A stretch of 64,000 nucleotides of DNA from Hyposmocoma kahamanoa (lineage: Eukaryota; Arthropoda; Insecta; Lepidoptera; Cosmopterigidae): contig NW_020653397.1 in assembly GCF_003589595.1 (NCBI RefSeq), positions 2,732,031 to 2,796,030 on the forward strand, read 5' to 3'. Each line of letters starts with the position of its first letter. Position 1 is the stretch's first letter. A program made the position numbers and the translations under genes. Below the pieces are notes generated by a model. That model was not told where the DNA came from and did no database searches. It saw nothing but the letters and a program-made list of their open reading frames with translations. This document shows, in pieces, positions 33,489 through 45,680 of this stretch.

Positions 33489-35193
33489 CAAGAAAAAAAG
33501 GAATTTTGTGGACATCTGAGGAAAATGAGAGATTCGACGGCCATTCTTTCATTGTATACAAGTTTATTGTGTCCCATTTTGTGGCTCTCCGGTCTCCCTT
33601 CCATTAATTAAAAATAAATACTTAGGTGATTTTGCTAAAGAGTGTGCATAGAAGAGGAGGAAATGGCCGCGCACTTCTTCAAGTCTTCAGCAGATACAAG
33701 AGGGTGCTGCGGTTCCTGGAGGAGTTGAGTGGCATGAGTAGAGCCTTGCACCCACCCACTCGCAAAATAGACGCTAGATGTCAAGAATATATTTTTCTTC
33801 AATATTATTCTAGTTAGTGAATTAATGAAAAATATAATATTATATCGATGTAAATACCTAATGAGCATGTGTAATTATTAAGATTCTATTAATACAATTG
33901 TAGATAACAGATTCGCGTTAGAATTTTCGCCATGTTGCCGCTCTTACCACGTAACGTACCTAATACGTACGAGAAAGTGATGGGTAACCCTGCCACGTCA
34001 CGCACGTGTGTGCGTACAAAAAAGTCAAGTCAAGCGCAAGTGTTTGCGCGTGTGCAGATAGTGCCTTGCTGTATGTAGTAGTAGTATTAGTAGGTAAATA
34101 ACTTTCGACCGTTGTGTGGAGAGTCCGGGGTGTGTACCTAAGCTATAATTTAGGTTACGATGGAACTGCCGTATACATTGTATAAAAGGTCCTAAATATA
34201 AGAGTTGTTTTTAAAATACTAATAATCTTGCAGGACCAGATTACGAACATCATTAACAACAATTAGTTCCGTGATTTTTGACAAAACACGAAATTGTAGT
34301 GCGTTTTTTTGGCTTTCTGAAATCTTAATATCGGGTACCTACGCGAGCCTATTATTGGATATCAGATATTAGGATACTTTTATAAAGGAGAACTTTAAAG
34401 CTTTCCATACATGCAATTAATTATTTTTTTATGTTCTATAAAAATCTATATAAGTCTAAAATAGTTTTTTTTTTTATGTTTGAGTGTATTATTTTTTTGA
34501 AGAATGTTAAAGTTCTTTAATAGGATCTCTAATAGATGTAATTGATGTTTAAGTTCCTAATTACCCAATCAAAGATTGATTACTGCTAATAAACACAAAT
34601 GAACAAATTGTTTAATTAGTTTCATTTATTATAATTATTGTCACCTAATATCGTATTGGCAAATAATATTATTGGGACCGTACCGTAACTGGATAGGTGG
34701 TTTTAGACAATCTTTTGAAAGTCATTGATTTTTCCCTTTTTTTTCTAAAACGTACTGTAGCTTAAAATATTTAATTAGAATATGAAGAATTTGTATTATT
34801 TCGAATAGATCTTAAAATAAAGACTTTCAATTTAAAGTTCGTAAGAGTTGATTAGTATTTTTTTTAAATTAAAAAAAAAAGTATCTGATATTTGGTGCTT
34901 CTCCCCTACATGTGTACTAAGTACCTATATACACACCAAATATGATTGTAGTATCACACGTGTAGTTATGCGGAGTTGTGGAAGTAGTTGGTATTACCAA
35001 CTAAGTGCATATTTCATTACTTGTTAAGGAAGTGGTTTATGGGTTCCCATATAAATTTTAGTAACAAATATTATTTATTGCACAGTCCGCAATTTCATGT
35101 AGATTACATGTGAATAAAATATTATGTTGTAACCATGTAGGTCCATAGTAGGGTGTAACTTAATATCTCCAAACTGAACATGACAAACGTATT
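33489..35193. other. Intergenic between RPP21 and gene A
   Basis: No coding exon recognised. AT-rich, with several T-runs. The gene A promoter should lie near its right end, but no element could be fixed. Confidence 0.55.
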
Positions 35194-36971
35194 ATGAAGA
35201 TCATTTTCTTTTTATTAATATGCTTGACAACATTCCTTTTAACGTTTTCGGACTCTTCGAATGTCGTACTGGATCATAAGGAAAATCGGAATCAATTGGA
35301 GAATCTAGTGGATATGTCGTTTTTAAAGGTAGCTGAAAACCATGAACTCCCGCTGAACGATTCTCAAACTTCGTCTAATTCGGCGGATGAAGTTGAAAGA
35401 AATACGGCTAGTTGGATTGAGGGTGATAAACAAACTAACCATAAAAAGCTTAAAGCAGGAAACTCTGCTTCTGACGCCGAAAGGGTAAGGTATACTTTTG
35501 AAAAAGGCATTCGATTGCAACACCACAACAAGAAACCTTCAAAAAAAATTCGCGACAAAATTAGAATATTGAAGCGAATAAAGCATCAAAATTACGAGAA
35601 AGACGATAAACACCCTTTGGGTAATGAACACAAAGACAAGAAAGATGTAAAAAAACGTGAAAACCCTCATAAAAAAATTATAAATGACTTTAGTGAGCCT
35701 GACCCTATCTTAAACATACCCATGGGCGACAGTGGGCCAATAGCTAAAGAGTTTTTTGAAATTGATCCAGTACTCAATATGGTCCAGAGTAATGTCAACA
35801 GAAGGCATTTGGATAAAAATCAGACCTCGGAAAGTTCAGATGAAGAAAGTTCAAGACTGGAGTTTGGAGATTTCCGAGAACAATTCAAAGCATTTTGGTT
35901 ACAGAAAAAATACGAAGCTTTGAATTCAACAATCCCTGATGGAGATCAAGTTATCATGGGAGGAACACGTAAGACATTGGCAATTAATTCAATTTATGTG
36001 ACAATTGATTCTGTTGCAGTGATGGTTGTATTGTTTTCAATTATTCATAAATTTTCAATTTTATTTTATAGTTAGCTGATCTTAATTTGGTGGCGTATTT
36101 AACAGAAACTTGTAAAGTGAATCAGTTGAAATATTTTACATAGAATTTCAATATTTAAAATTTTTGTTTACCAGGGCCTTGGGGAGTAAAATGTGGAGAT
36201 GCAAACCAGCACGATATGCCTTGGGGAACCTGCATGTTGCCCATGGAATGTGACGTAAAATATCGTATATACAACGGCGACGTATACTGCGGTCGAACTT
36301 CGTTTGTCTGCTGCGCACTGGAAGTCGTCACTTACGACATGTACCAAGAATTTGACGTAAAGTTCGAAGATAAAAGCACGTCGGAAGATTCCGACGAGGC
36401 AAACTACGACCGTCAAAGGGCACGTGAAAACCAAAAGAAACGGAGAGAGGCCAGAAAAAAAAGAAAAAAAAGAATTAAAAAGACTAGAAATAATATCACA
36501 AGGGAAATGAAAAATATCCTTACTAAGTCGTACGCGAATGCCACAAACCGGAGAAAGAAAAAAGCCAAACAGCTGCAAAGGTTTATTAAGTTTTTAAAGA
36601 CTGAGTACAAGAAGAATCGGCATATGGTTCAAGATCTTTATGAAGAAGCGACGGTGAAAATTGATGCGGAACTTATGAAGAAACTGTACGATATAAGAGA
36701 GATGAATCACAATTTTATGCTTAACCAGACTTTTGCGGATATAGTGGTGAATGGCACAAAGAAAGGTGCAAGAATGTTGATCCAGGCATATCCGGCGCTA
36801 CAAGAGTTTATTGATAAGACTCCACCCCTGACCCCCCCAATTGTAGGCATGGCAGAAAAAAACAACAATCGTTTCGGTGGTGCACTATCTGAACCCAAAG
36901 ATAAAACTGGTTTTAAACAGAAGGGAGACTATTTAGAGTACGACGTGCAATATGGATTTCTTTATTACTAG
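35194..36971 (+). CDS. Gene A: secreted CLIP-like six-cysteine protein with basic helical region, unknown function
   Basis: Two exons, 35194-35968 and 36175-36971, join at a phase-1 GT-AG intron of 206 bp (split codon C|GG) to 523 residues. The start has a signal peptide (MKIIFFLLICLTTFLLTFS). Residues 20-250 are polar and charged, ending with the conserved blocks IDPVLNM and FWLQKKYEALNS. Exon 2 opens with PWGVKC and a six-cysteine module at C265, C278, C284, C297, C304 and C305. Its spacing and final CC resemble CLIP domains. Next comes a long Lys/Arg-rich helical stretch (KKRREARKKRKKRIKK), N-glycosylation sequons (NAT, NQT, NGT), the phrase GARMLIQAYP, and the end DYLEYDVQYGFLYY. No protease or other enzyme domain follows. 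Gene B at 45681 is its paralogue. An extracellular role is inferred from the signal peptide only. Confidence 0.85.
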
Positions 36972-37470
36972 TGTGCTCTTTTGATTTGTAAATACTTTAA
37001 ACGAATAAGGGTCCATTCCACGGGGCTTTTCTTTTACCGTTTATTTTGTATATATCAATCATCAAGTTAGGTACTTTATGTCAATCCACGAGTCCTCGAT
37101 AATATTGCGATCGAACTAATTGAGATTTAATAACTTGAGTAAACGGTTTCCTGTCTCTGTGTTTACTGTTTATCAGAACTTTTTACGAACTTATCGAAAT
37201 TAAAAGTTTAAATTTTTTTAAATTAAATGTATTATGCAACCTCTATCCTGCGTAATCAAATAATTTTTGGTAGGATCATTCTCCAAGAAAATATTAAGGG
37301 TTATGGCATACCTACCAATCAGAAAATGTATGGGAAAATATTACTGCATTGGAACATGGGGTGGAGCTACAAAAACTATATTGCTAGAACTTGAAAGAGC
37401 TCAAAGGATGCTGTTAAAAATCTGCTTTTTTAAACCCAAAATTTTCCCAACCGAAAGTTTGTACAAAGAC

Positions 37471-37870
37471 NNNNNNNNNNNNNNNNNNNNNNNNNNNNNN
37501 NNNNNNNNNNNNNNNNNNNNNNNNNNNNNNNNNNNNNNNNNNNNNNNNNNNNNNNNNNNNNNNNNNNNNNNNNNNNNNNNNNNNNNNNNNNNNNNNNNNN
37601 NNNNNNNNNNNNNNNNNNNNNNNNNNNNNNNNNNNNNNNNNNNNNNNNNNNNNNNNNNNNNNNNNNNNNNNNNNNNNNNNNNNNNNNNNNNNNNNNNNNN
37701 NNNNNNNNNNNNNNNNNNNNNNNNNNNNNNNNNNNNNNNNNNNNNNNNNNNNNNNNNNNNNNNNNNNNNNNNNNNNNNNNNNNNNNNNNNNNNNNNNNNN
37801 NNNNNNNNNNNNNNNNNNNNNNNNNNNNNNNNNNNNNNNNNNNNNNNNNNNNNNNNNNNNNNNNNNNNNN
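37471..37870. other. Assembly gap (400 N)
   Basis: Exactly 400 unresolved bases. The right edge opens straight into a CA repeat, the likely cause of the break. Confidence 1.
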
Positions 37871-37955
37871 CACACACATACACACACACAAACACAGTCA
37901 TACCCACACCCACACACACTCACAAACACATACAGACACACACACACACACACAC
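37871..37955. repeat. CA microsatellite
   Basis: Imperfect (ca)n run from the gap edge to the SINE. Its true length is unknown because it enters the gap. Confidence 0.95.
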
Positions 37956-37962
37956 TACATAA

Positions 37963-38180
37963 CTGCCTCCGTGGCCGAACGGTTACCATGCTGGGCTGCC
38001 ACGCAGAGGTCTCAGGTTCGATTCCGGGGCCGGGAGAAACATTTGTATGGCCTACATTTATTTCTCTCGTGAGTTTGGGTGTAATTTGTGGTTGTCTATG
38101 TGTGTGTCCATGGCACCCGCGACACAGGGTTTCCCTAGTGCGGGGCTATGTTGAGTGTGTGCGTTATTATTATTATTATT
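37963..38180 (+). mobile_element. SINE family S, full-length copy
   Basis: Head ctgcctccgtggccgaacgg, box B-like ggttcgattccgggg, body to gcggggctatgttgagtgtg, and an (att)n tail at 38165-38182. Confidence 0.85.
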
Positions 38181-38404
38181 ATACACAGGCACTTGCACGT
38201 ATCTTCTTCCCAGTATAAGGCGCTACGTACTACTTAAGAATATATTGATGTAATTTTATCTGAGTTGGGAGGCCTGGAGACTAGTAGTTTAGGCTCCAGC
38301 TTTCCACAAGTGTACTTTGTTCTGTAAAAAATTTACAAAGTTATTCATAAGTACCTTGTTTTAGTACTATTGTGGAAGAAGAAATAAACGATTTTTATTT
38401 TATT

Positions 38405-41400
38405 TTTTTTACTAGTAGTAGTAGTAAATAAGTCCATCGTCCACATACAGTATTAACAATACTCTATCATTGTTAAAGTGACTACTAAAAACACAGTGAT
38501 CGGATTCCGACTGAACAAAACCATTCGACTTTAAGAAATTAGTGTACGTGTTCCAACAGTGTGGAGTTTGCTTGAGCCCATACAGAGACTAGTTAAGTTT
38601 GCACACTTTATTACTTTCGGTAACTACTCCTCGAGGAACTTCCATATAAATGTCTTCCTCAAGCTCCCCATAAAGAAATGCCGTCTTAACAAATTGTAAA
38701 ATTTCATAGTTATATTGCGCAGCCAAACTTAGTAAGATTCTTATGGAATCATACATGGTCGTTGGTGCAAACGTTTCTGTATAGTCAACATCTTTCACTT
38801 GAGTAAAGCCTTGAGCACACAAACGAGCTTTATACCTTTCAAATTCACCACACTTATTCTTTTTAATTTTAAACACCCATTTCGAGGTAATTGGTTTCTT
38901 GTTACTCTTGTTGTCCGTGACAGACCAGGTTTGGTTTTGTTCATGAGCCTTAAGCTTTTCTTCGATTGCCACTTTCCATTTTTCCGAATCTGGGTTTCTC
39001 AACGCTTGTCTCAAATATGTGGACGGTTCGAGGAAATGGCTTATATTAAGCTCATAATTCACATTTCTCCTGGGTCTTAAAACTCGACTTGATATCATCT
39101 CGGAGGGATCAAGCGTTACATCAGGTTCATAAGTGTCATTGTCCTCACAGCTCTTTAAACTATCATCGCTATTTTCTTCTGCTTGTGATGACGTGAACGT
39201 TGGAGGACATATCATTGCTGGTACTGAGGGTTGTTGTTCACAGCTTTCCTCTACATGTTCAATCACAGCACGGTTTTGTTTGACACCATTCAGACCGGTC
39301 TCATCGAATACTTTTATCTTGTTTATATTTGGGTCATACATTATGTAGTTCTGATTTTCGTACCCGACTAAGATCATTTTATTACTTTTCCGATCCAACT
39401 TAGTTCTACACGCATCAGGAATATGAACGTAGCCACTTGACCCAAAAACCTTAAGGTGATGCAGATTAGGTTTTTCACCAGTCCATATTTCGAGCGGTGA
39501 TTTCTATGGTGTTTGAGTAGACATTGTCCTATTGAGTACATACACTGCACACCCCACAGCCTCTGCCCACAAGTTCAGCGGCAGATCTATCCCGTGATTC
39601 ATTGAGTACATATTACGCAGTTCCTTTTCTGACCGACCATTCTGTTGGTGTGTGTATGGCGCTGTACATGCATGTATTGTACCATTTTGACACAAGAAAT
39701 CCTTAAAATGGCCATTAACGTATTCAGTGTCATTATCAGTGTGTAAAATTTGACCGACGTTGTGACCAAACTTGTTATGTACATTGGCATTATAAATCTT
39801 AAAATGGTCCAATACGTCATTCTTGTGACGCAAGAAAAATACATATAAGTAAATGGAAGCTGCATCTTTAAATAGGACAAAATACTTTATATCTTGTATC
39901 GAAGACTCACTCATTGGTCCGCAAACATCGCTGTAGACCAAATCCCCAGGGCGCTGCTCGGTCCGACGAGAAGCAAGGAACGGCAGCCGACTTTGCTTGC
40001 CATACATACAACCTTCACATACAAACTTTTAATCACCAATGTCTTTACACTGAATTTGTCTACTTTGAATCATATTTTAACTTTCAAGTGTCCAAGTCTC
40101 TCGTGCCACAATTTCAAGCTGTTCTGGGATATTTGCACATTATTACAGCTTGCACTAGTGACTGTTTTAAAATTCATTACATACAAGTTACTTTCGTTTT
40201 GCCTTGTACTTAACACCACTCTATTGTCCTTGTAAATTAACGCAGTAGTGTTTCTTTTTACTATGACATAGTTCAAACGCATAATGACGCCTTCAGAAAA
40301 CAGATTCCTATACAAATCTGGCACGTAGAGCACTTCTTTTATGACATTCTTTTCCCAATGTCCGTTTAAGCACTTTTTAATTAGTGCAGTTCCTACTCCG
40401 CGCACTTTTAGCTCTTGTTGGTTACCTAATTTCACTCGTCTATTACTATCTTCAGTGAACAGTTCTAAGTCCAAGAAGAAGTCTTCCTAAAAGTCATATG
40501 TACAGATGCTCCACTGTCCAACAGCCATACATTGTCATATGTCTCGTCAATAAAATTTGTATTTTCTTCTATATATGCCAGCATACTATTCACTTGCTTG
40601 CTTTGACTGCGTCTCTTTACACGGCAGTCTTTGGCAAAATGGCCACGCTTGTTGCAGTTATAGCAAACGAAGCGGTGCTGATTGTCATCACTACTAACAG
40701 AAGTACTTCTCCCCAGCTTCTGCTTCTGCTTCTGAGACGCCATGAGTGGAACTGCACTCTCTTCATCCATCAACCGTGCAGTGAGATTTGGAATGGTTTG
40801 TTGTTTCGAATCAAGTGACAACCAAGCATGACGTACTGAGCGGTACTTTAACGGTAACGTACTAATTATTTTAGTGATAATATCCGTGTCACTGATGTTT
40901 TCTCCACTATCTTTCTGTCAACACTTGAGCTAAACCCTCGATCCTGGAAATATGCTGCGCCATACCATCTGACGGGTTCATCTTGTACTGGTAGAATTTC
41001 TCATGAATTAACATCTTTGTGAATTCAGATTTTTGCTCATATATGGACTCAAGGTTTTCCATGATCTTAGCAGCGCTCTCACAGTTCTCTACGAGGGCAA
41101 TTTGTCGGTAATCCATTGCGGACGTAATGATGAACATGGCCATGCCATCGTTCTTCAACCATGTCTCCGCATCTATGTAACACATAACTTAACTTCCACA
41201 CCACCGAAGGAAGAGCACGGCATTGTTAGGGATATTATCTTTATTAAAATAAATTCAGAATATTTTTTGGAATATACAGAGACGTGCGCACAGGTCAGTA
41301 GTTGGCCTGTCTATATTTCAGTACAAACGGGAGTTGATATTTATAAGAGCTGCGATAGCTAATGTGTTACCAGGAATATATGGCCCTTATTTCGTCTCTA

Positions 41401-41594
41401 TTCCTGGTTATATACTCGATGATTGCAACATTGAGTGTTGCGTTCCATTTTCGTGCAGTTAATGTTACGTTCAGCCACGTTCCATTTCAAATAAATAACT
41501 GTCAAAACGAAAATTAAATGCGCTGTTTGTAGTTTGCTTCGTGGTGTCACTCCGCCATATACGTATATATATGCTAACTATCTAACTACTAACA
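38405..41594 (-). mobile_element. Copia (Ty1-type) retrotransposon, 3'-truncated
   Basis: Minus-strand pieces occur in copia order. A gag part lies at 40907-41185. The zinc knuckle (CYNCNKRGHFAKDC) and protease motif (LLDSGASVHMT) lie at 40465-40821. The pre-integrase region (LWHERLGHL) is at 40070-40474. The integrase core at 39504-40007 has HTDNDTEYVN and HQQNGRSEKELR. The reverse transcriptase from 39398 down runs through KWVFKIKKN and ends just after LILYVDDGLIYY near 38410. Stops and shifts separate the pieces. The end of the reverse transcriptase, RNase H and the 3' LTR are absent, so it cannot move by itself. The 5' LTR is 41224-41594. Confidence 0.9.
41224..41594 (-). repeat. Copia 5' LTR (371 bp)
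   Basis: On the minus strand it begins tgttagtagttagatag and ends aatatccctaaca, giving the short inverted ends tgttag/ctaaca. It contains a tataaata box and aataaag near its end. The leader after it (ttcggtggtgtgg) also follows the LTR relic at 20479-20769. Confidence 0.8.
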
Positions 41595-41869
41595 ATTTTT
41601 AGGAACGGAAAAATAAATCTTTAGGAGTTATTTATTATTTTAGATTACAAAATGCAAGTTTTTTTTTACTACCTCTGTGGTCGAGTGACTCGCGCACCGG
41701 TTTTTATGGTGTCGCCATCTCTGAAGTCTAGGGTTAGAAAAAATGCGCACTTAATAACTCAAAAAAACGAAAAAGTCCTTAGCTATCATTTTCAAAAAAC
41801 AATGATCATATGCGCCAATCCATGATAACGTTATTGCTTATCAGCGTCCAGCTCTCCTACAGTGAGCCA
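41595..41869. other. No gene seen
   Basis: Short AT-rich spacer between the copia LTR and the old LINE fragment. Its ctgtggtcgagtgactcgcg and ggtttttatggtgtcgccat phrases resemble, reversed, the text at 22995-23045, so it is probably a further small repeat. Confidence 0.4.
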
Positions 41870-41995
41870 CGGAGAGACATTGTGCGATTGGAAGCATTTG
41901 AGATGTGGCGCTTCAGAAAACGTAGGGAATTAGTTGGACGGAAAGAGAAACCAATGTGGAGGTGTTAAGAATTGTGCAAGAAAAATGAGAAGCTT
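41870..41995 (+). pseudogene. Older LINE, left part (split by the CR1-like LINE)
   Basis: The plus frame reads RLEAFEMWRFRKRRELVG, typical of a LINE ORF2 near its end. The frame resumes at 45165 beyond the inserted LINE. Confidence 0.6.
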
Positions 41996-41999
41996 ATTA

Positions 42000-44900
42000 T
42001 TTATTTTATTTATTTAAACACTTTATTGTACCACAAAGTAACTTACAAATTTTCAGAAACAATTTAAATATTTGTGTACAAAGGCGAGCTTATCCCATAA
42101 AGAGATTTCTTCCAACTAACCTTTGAAAATGTGAGAGGAAAGTTGGTTTTTGGGGTGGCACTAAAAATAGATATATGAAATATACTATACTCAATAAATA
42201 CACAGATAAATTTAATAAATCAAATGTACATACGAATATATATATATTAAGTAATGTTGATACATTAATACATACAAAGTCTATAATAAAATGAATGTAC
42301 AAAATAAAACTATAAATAAATATATCAAATGTAAATTAATATTTCAAAAGCTCTAACATGTGGAGTCTGAACAATCCCAAAACTTCAAAAGAGAACCCTT
42401 GAAAACCCGAACCGAAGGCGACTGTCTGACCTCGACCGGGAGAAGGTTCCACATACGGGCAGCATTAACTGTGAACGAGTTCGAATATTTTTGGGAACTG
42501 TGTTGCGGAAGGACGAGGGACAAATTGGTGCCAGAACGCAGGCGGTCACCCATAGCCTGACGGTATTGAAAACGCTCACGTAGATAGCTAGGTGAAGTGG
42601 GATGGAACAGGATTTTATAGAGGAAGCATAAAATGTGAGCATTTCTACGTAAACGAATAGGCAACAACTTCAACTCATCTCTAAACTTGGAAATGTGGTC
42701 GTACTTTTTCAATCCAAACACAAATCTGATACATTGATTTTGCAGCCGCTCCAATTTATTAAGAAGGTCCTCCGAAAGATCAAGATAGGAGACGTCACCA
42801 TAGTCCAGAATAGGAAAAAGAAGAGTGCGTATTAGCATAAATTTGGTAGACAGAGGAAGAAAGTACTGCATCCGCTTGAGGGAATGAAGTGATGCAAAGA
42901 TTTTACGACTTACATCGGCGACATGCTCCGACCAAGAAAGTGTCTGATCCATTATGATGCCCAAATTTTTAACTGAAGTGGAAAAAGGAATAATGGTGTC
43001 ATTCAAAACTAAATTGGGCATCACCATAGACTCAAACTTGGAGATGGAATAGATTTGAAGGTCATCGGCATAGAGATGGAAAGAAGACGTGAGTGATGAT
43101 GTAATTCCACCGATAAAGACCGAAAAAAGTATAGGTGATAAAACCCCACCCTGCGGAACGCCAGCCGTAAGGCTACACCAGTCCGAGTGCATGTCACCGG
43201 TCTTTACGAGCTGGGAACGATCAAATAAATACGAACGAAACCAGGATTCGGCTAAGGGAGGTAGATTTAAAGTTCTAAGCACAGCAAGAAGCAAATTAAA
43301 ATCAACAGTACTGAAAGCACTGCTGAAATCCAATAAAGTGAGGACAGTAACTTTTTTATTTTCTATATTAAGACGAATGTCGTCAGTGATTTTCACCAGA
43401 GCAGAAACTGTGCTATGGCCCGCTCGAAAACCAGACTGCAGATGATTGAAAATATGGTAACGTAGGAGGTGGTTAGTGAGTCGATTATGGACATAGTGCT
43501 CAAGGATTTTGGACAATACAGGAAGTATGGAGATAGGGCGGTAATCGGAGAAAGAAGAAGGATTTGATTTTTTAGGGAGAGGAATTACATGGGCTTGTTT
43601 CCATACAGTGGGAAACACACCACTGGAAAGGGAAAAATTAAGGATATGAGCCAGGATAGGAGCTACTAGGTCCTGTATTGGAGTGATCATATCAAGACTC
43701 AAACCGTCATTACCAACAGCCTTCGTGGTGACAGACTTAAGTATTTTCAACACATCTGGTGTCGTAACCTTTCCAAAATCAAAAGAGGCTGAAGCGAGAC
43801 AAGGTGCATTGGCCAGGACAGATAAAGTTCGCGATTTTATGACAGAATCTAAAGATACTGGGGAAGATGCAAAGTAGTCGTTCAGCGCGTTAAGATCGAC
43901 ATTGAAGGGAAAGACATGATCAGCTTTACCAATACCCAGTGACTTCAAATATTTCCACATCTTAGTATGCGGACAACCTTCGATAGTGGAGTGAATATGT
44001 TTACGCCTGGCGTTCCTACAGAGCTTGTTGCAGCGGTTACGTAACTCGATGTAGGACTCACTATTGATTTTGGTTGGATTCTTCCGCAATCTGATACGTG
44101 CTCTGTTGCGCCTCTCCATAACCTCCTTGATATCTGGCGTGAGCCAAGGGGCGGGGAAATGTTTGACTCGGACAACTTGAAGTGGAGCATGCTTGTCAAA
44201 GATGGTCAAAATAATAGAGTTAAAAGCTTGAACCATTTCATTCACGTCCTCCGCTCCAAACACTAGCTCCCAATCAGAATTCAGCACATCATCAAAAAGG
44301 GCATTTTTGTCTATTTTACCATAATTGCGGAGCATTAAGGTTTTATGTCTGCGCTTAGGTGGACGAATTTTGAACGAAGCATAAATTAAATCGTGTGACG
44401 AAAAAGCAGCAGCATTAAACTGTCCATGAGAATCAACCAGCTCAGGTGAAGAAGTGATGATCAGATCAAGAAGGGAAGGTTGACCATTATGCGGAAAGTG
44501 AGTGGGATACAACTCGAGGCAATTCAAAAAAAGTGAGTGGAAGAGTGAAAGCAACTTCCTCGATCGGCAGTCCCTCTTAACAAGGCAGGTATTGAAGTCA
44601 CCCATGAGAATAATATGTTCCTAGCGGGTACGTAGATCAGCCAGAACCGACTCTAGTTGTTCAAAATAGTCAACTCTTAGATGAGGACTGTAAAAAACTC
44701 CCAGTAGGGCCCTAGTGTGGTGAAGAGTGACTTCCAAAAAAAGATATTCAGGAGAGTCCGCGCTAGTCACTGACTGTGCCACGATCTCGCAGTCAATGTC
44801 ACATCGTAGATAAATCGCTACGCCACCTCCACCAACCATCCTCATACGACCGCCCTGGGATCCAATGGTGTAGGCTCGATCGTTACGAATGAGTCTAAAA

Positions 44901-45160
44901 CCTGGTAAAGGGTACTGAGTAGATGGTAGTGAAGGTTTAAGCCATGTCTCCGAAATAAGGACTGCATGAATATTTTTGCTAGTGAAAGATGTCACGACAT
45001 CATTATAATGACTAGCAAGGCTTTGCGCATTAATATGCACAACGTTAAAGTTTTTCGGTAGAGATGAGAAAGCAACCTTCAGTCTTTCCTCAAGCGAGGG
45101 CATGTCATCCTCTGCATCCGAAAAAGCAGTTGCAGAGGACGACAAAGAGAAATATTAAAG
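42000..45160 (-). mobile_element. CR1/Jockey-like LINE, 5'-truncated, nested insertion
   Basis: The minus-strand element ends 3' in an (aaat)n-type tail (aataaataaaataaataata at about 42000), after a 350-bp 3' UTR. ORF2 occupies 42353-45145. The 5' end stops at about 45160, so ORF1 is absent. It sits inside an older plus-strand LINE whose halves flank it. Confidence 0.85.
42353..45145 (-). pseudogene. LINE ORF2: endonuclease plus reverse transcriptase, one stop and an internal deletion
   Basis: Encodes an apurinic-like endonuclease (NVVHINAQSLASH, SETWLKPSL, MGDFN, SSHDLI) and a reverse transcriptase (LPKKSNPSSFSDYRPISILP, LLDFSSAFSTVDF, GVPQGGVLSPILFSVF, LYADDLQIY), then a C-terminal region. 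A single in-frame TAG at 44621-44623 separates RTR from EHIILMGDFN. After YADDLQIYSISKFES the text jumps to the late reverse transcriptase block, so about 60-70 residues appear to be missing in frame. Otherwise it is well preserved, suggesting recent insertion. The truncated 5' end plus these lesions make it inactive. Confidence 0.85.
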
Positions 45161-45164
45161 ACAG

Positions 45165-45400
45165 TAGAGAACCGAAGGGGAAAGATGTTTGAGTATCTAA
45201 TATGTCGCGACAGTTAGAAACATCTTAGAAGGGAAGATCGAAGGAAAGAGAGGTAGAGGACGACCGAGACGATGTTATTTATGGTTTAGTTGATCAGATA
45301 AGGATTTTTCTCGGCCGTGTCGTATCCGGAAATCAAAATTAGGGCGCTGAACAGAGATGGTTGGCGATTACTCCTCAGGAATAGGAGGAGAGAAGTAGTT
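45165..45400 (+). pseudogene. Older LINE, right part
   Basis: The plus frame resumes as TVENRRGKMFEYLICRDS and then RKERERRTTE, ending with a tryptophan-containing phrase (MVGDYSSGIGG in a shifted frame). This is the usual C-terminus of RTE/Dong-like LINEs. Its left part is at 41870-41995. Confidence 0.6.
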
Positions 45401-45680
45401 GAATCTTAAAAGTATTCATTAGGCTCGTCACAATGTGGTTGCACTGTCTCATCTCATATTCTAACAACGATAACAATATGCCAACCTAAGAATATGTGTT
45501 CTGTTGATTTTTATTCCAAATAAATATTTCGTAACTCGGAAACTGCACTCGGAAAATAATGCCATAACATTTATTGTTTCAACGCTATTGAAAGTTTTAT
45601 AAGTAAATCGAAATAAATTTATTACACCTCCAAGGTTTCCGATTTTCAGCGTCCACAATTGTGAATATGTTACATATAAC

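Larger units (their letters stand above)
37265..38400 (+). pseudogene. LINE 3' relic interrupted by the assembly gap and a SINE
   Basis: The frame at 37267-37470 reads YCIGTWGGATKTILLELERA then LFPTE-like KIFPTESLYK, typical of the end of a LINE reverse transcriptase. After the gap and SINE, 38210-38400 looks like its 3' UTR, ending in aataaacgatttttatttta. Continuity across the gap is inferred. Confidence 0.6.

Noticed and set aside
37267..37962. Long open frames across the N gap on both strands
   Set aside because: They are open only because N codons hide stops. The left part is a LINE remnant and the right part is CA repeat.
42360..43877. Plus-strand frames over the CR1-like LINE
   Set aside because: Antisense shadows of ORF2.
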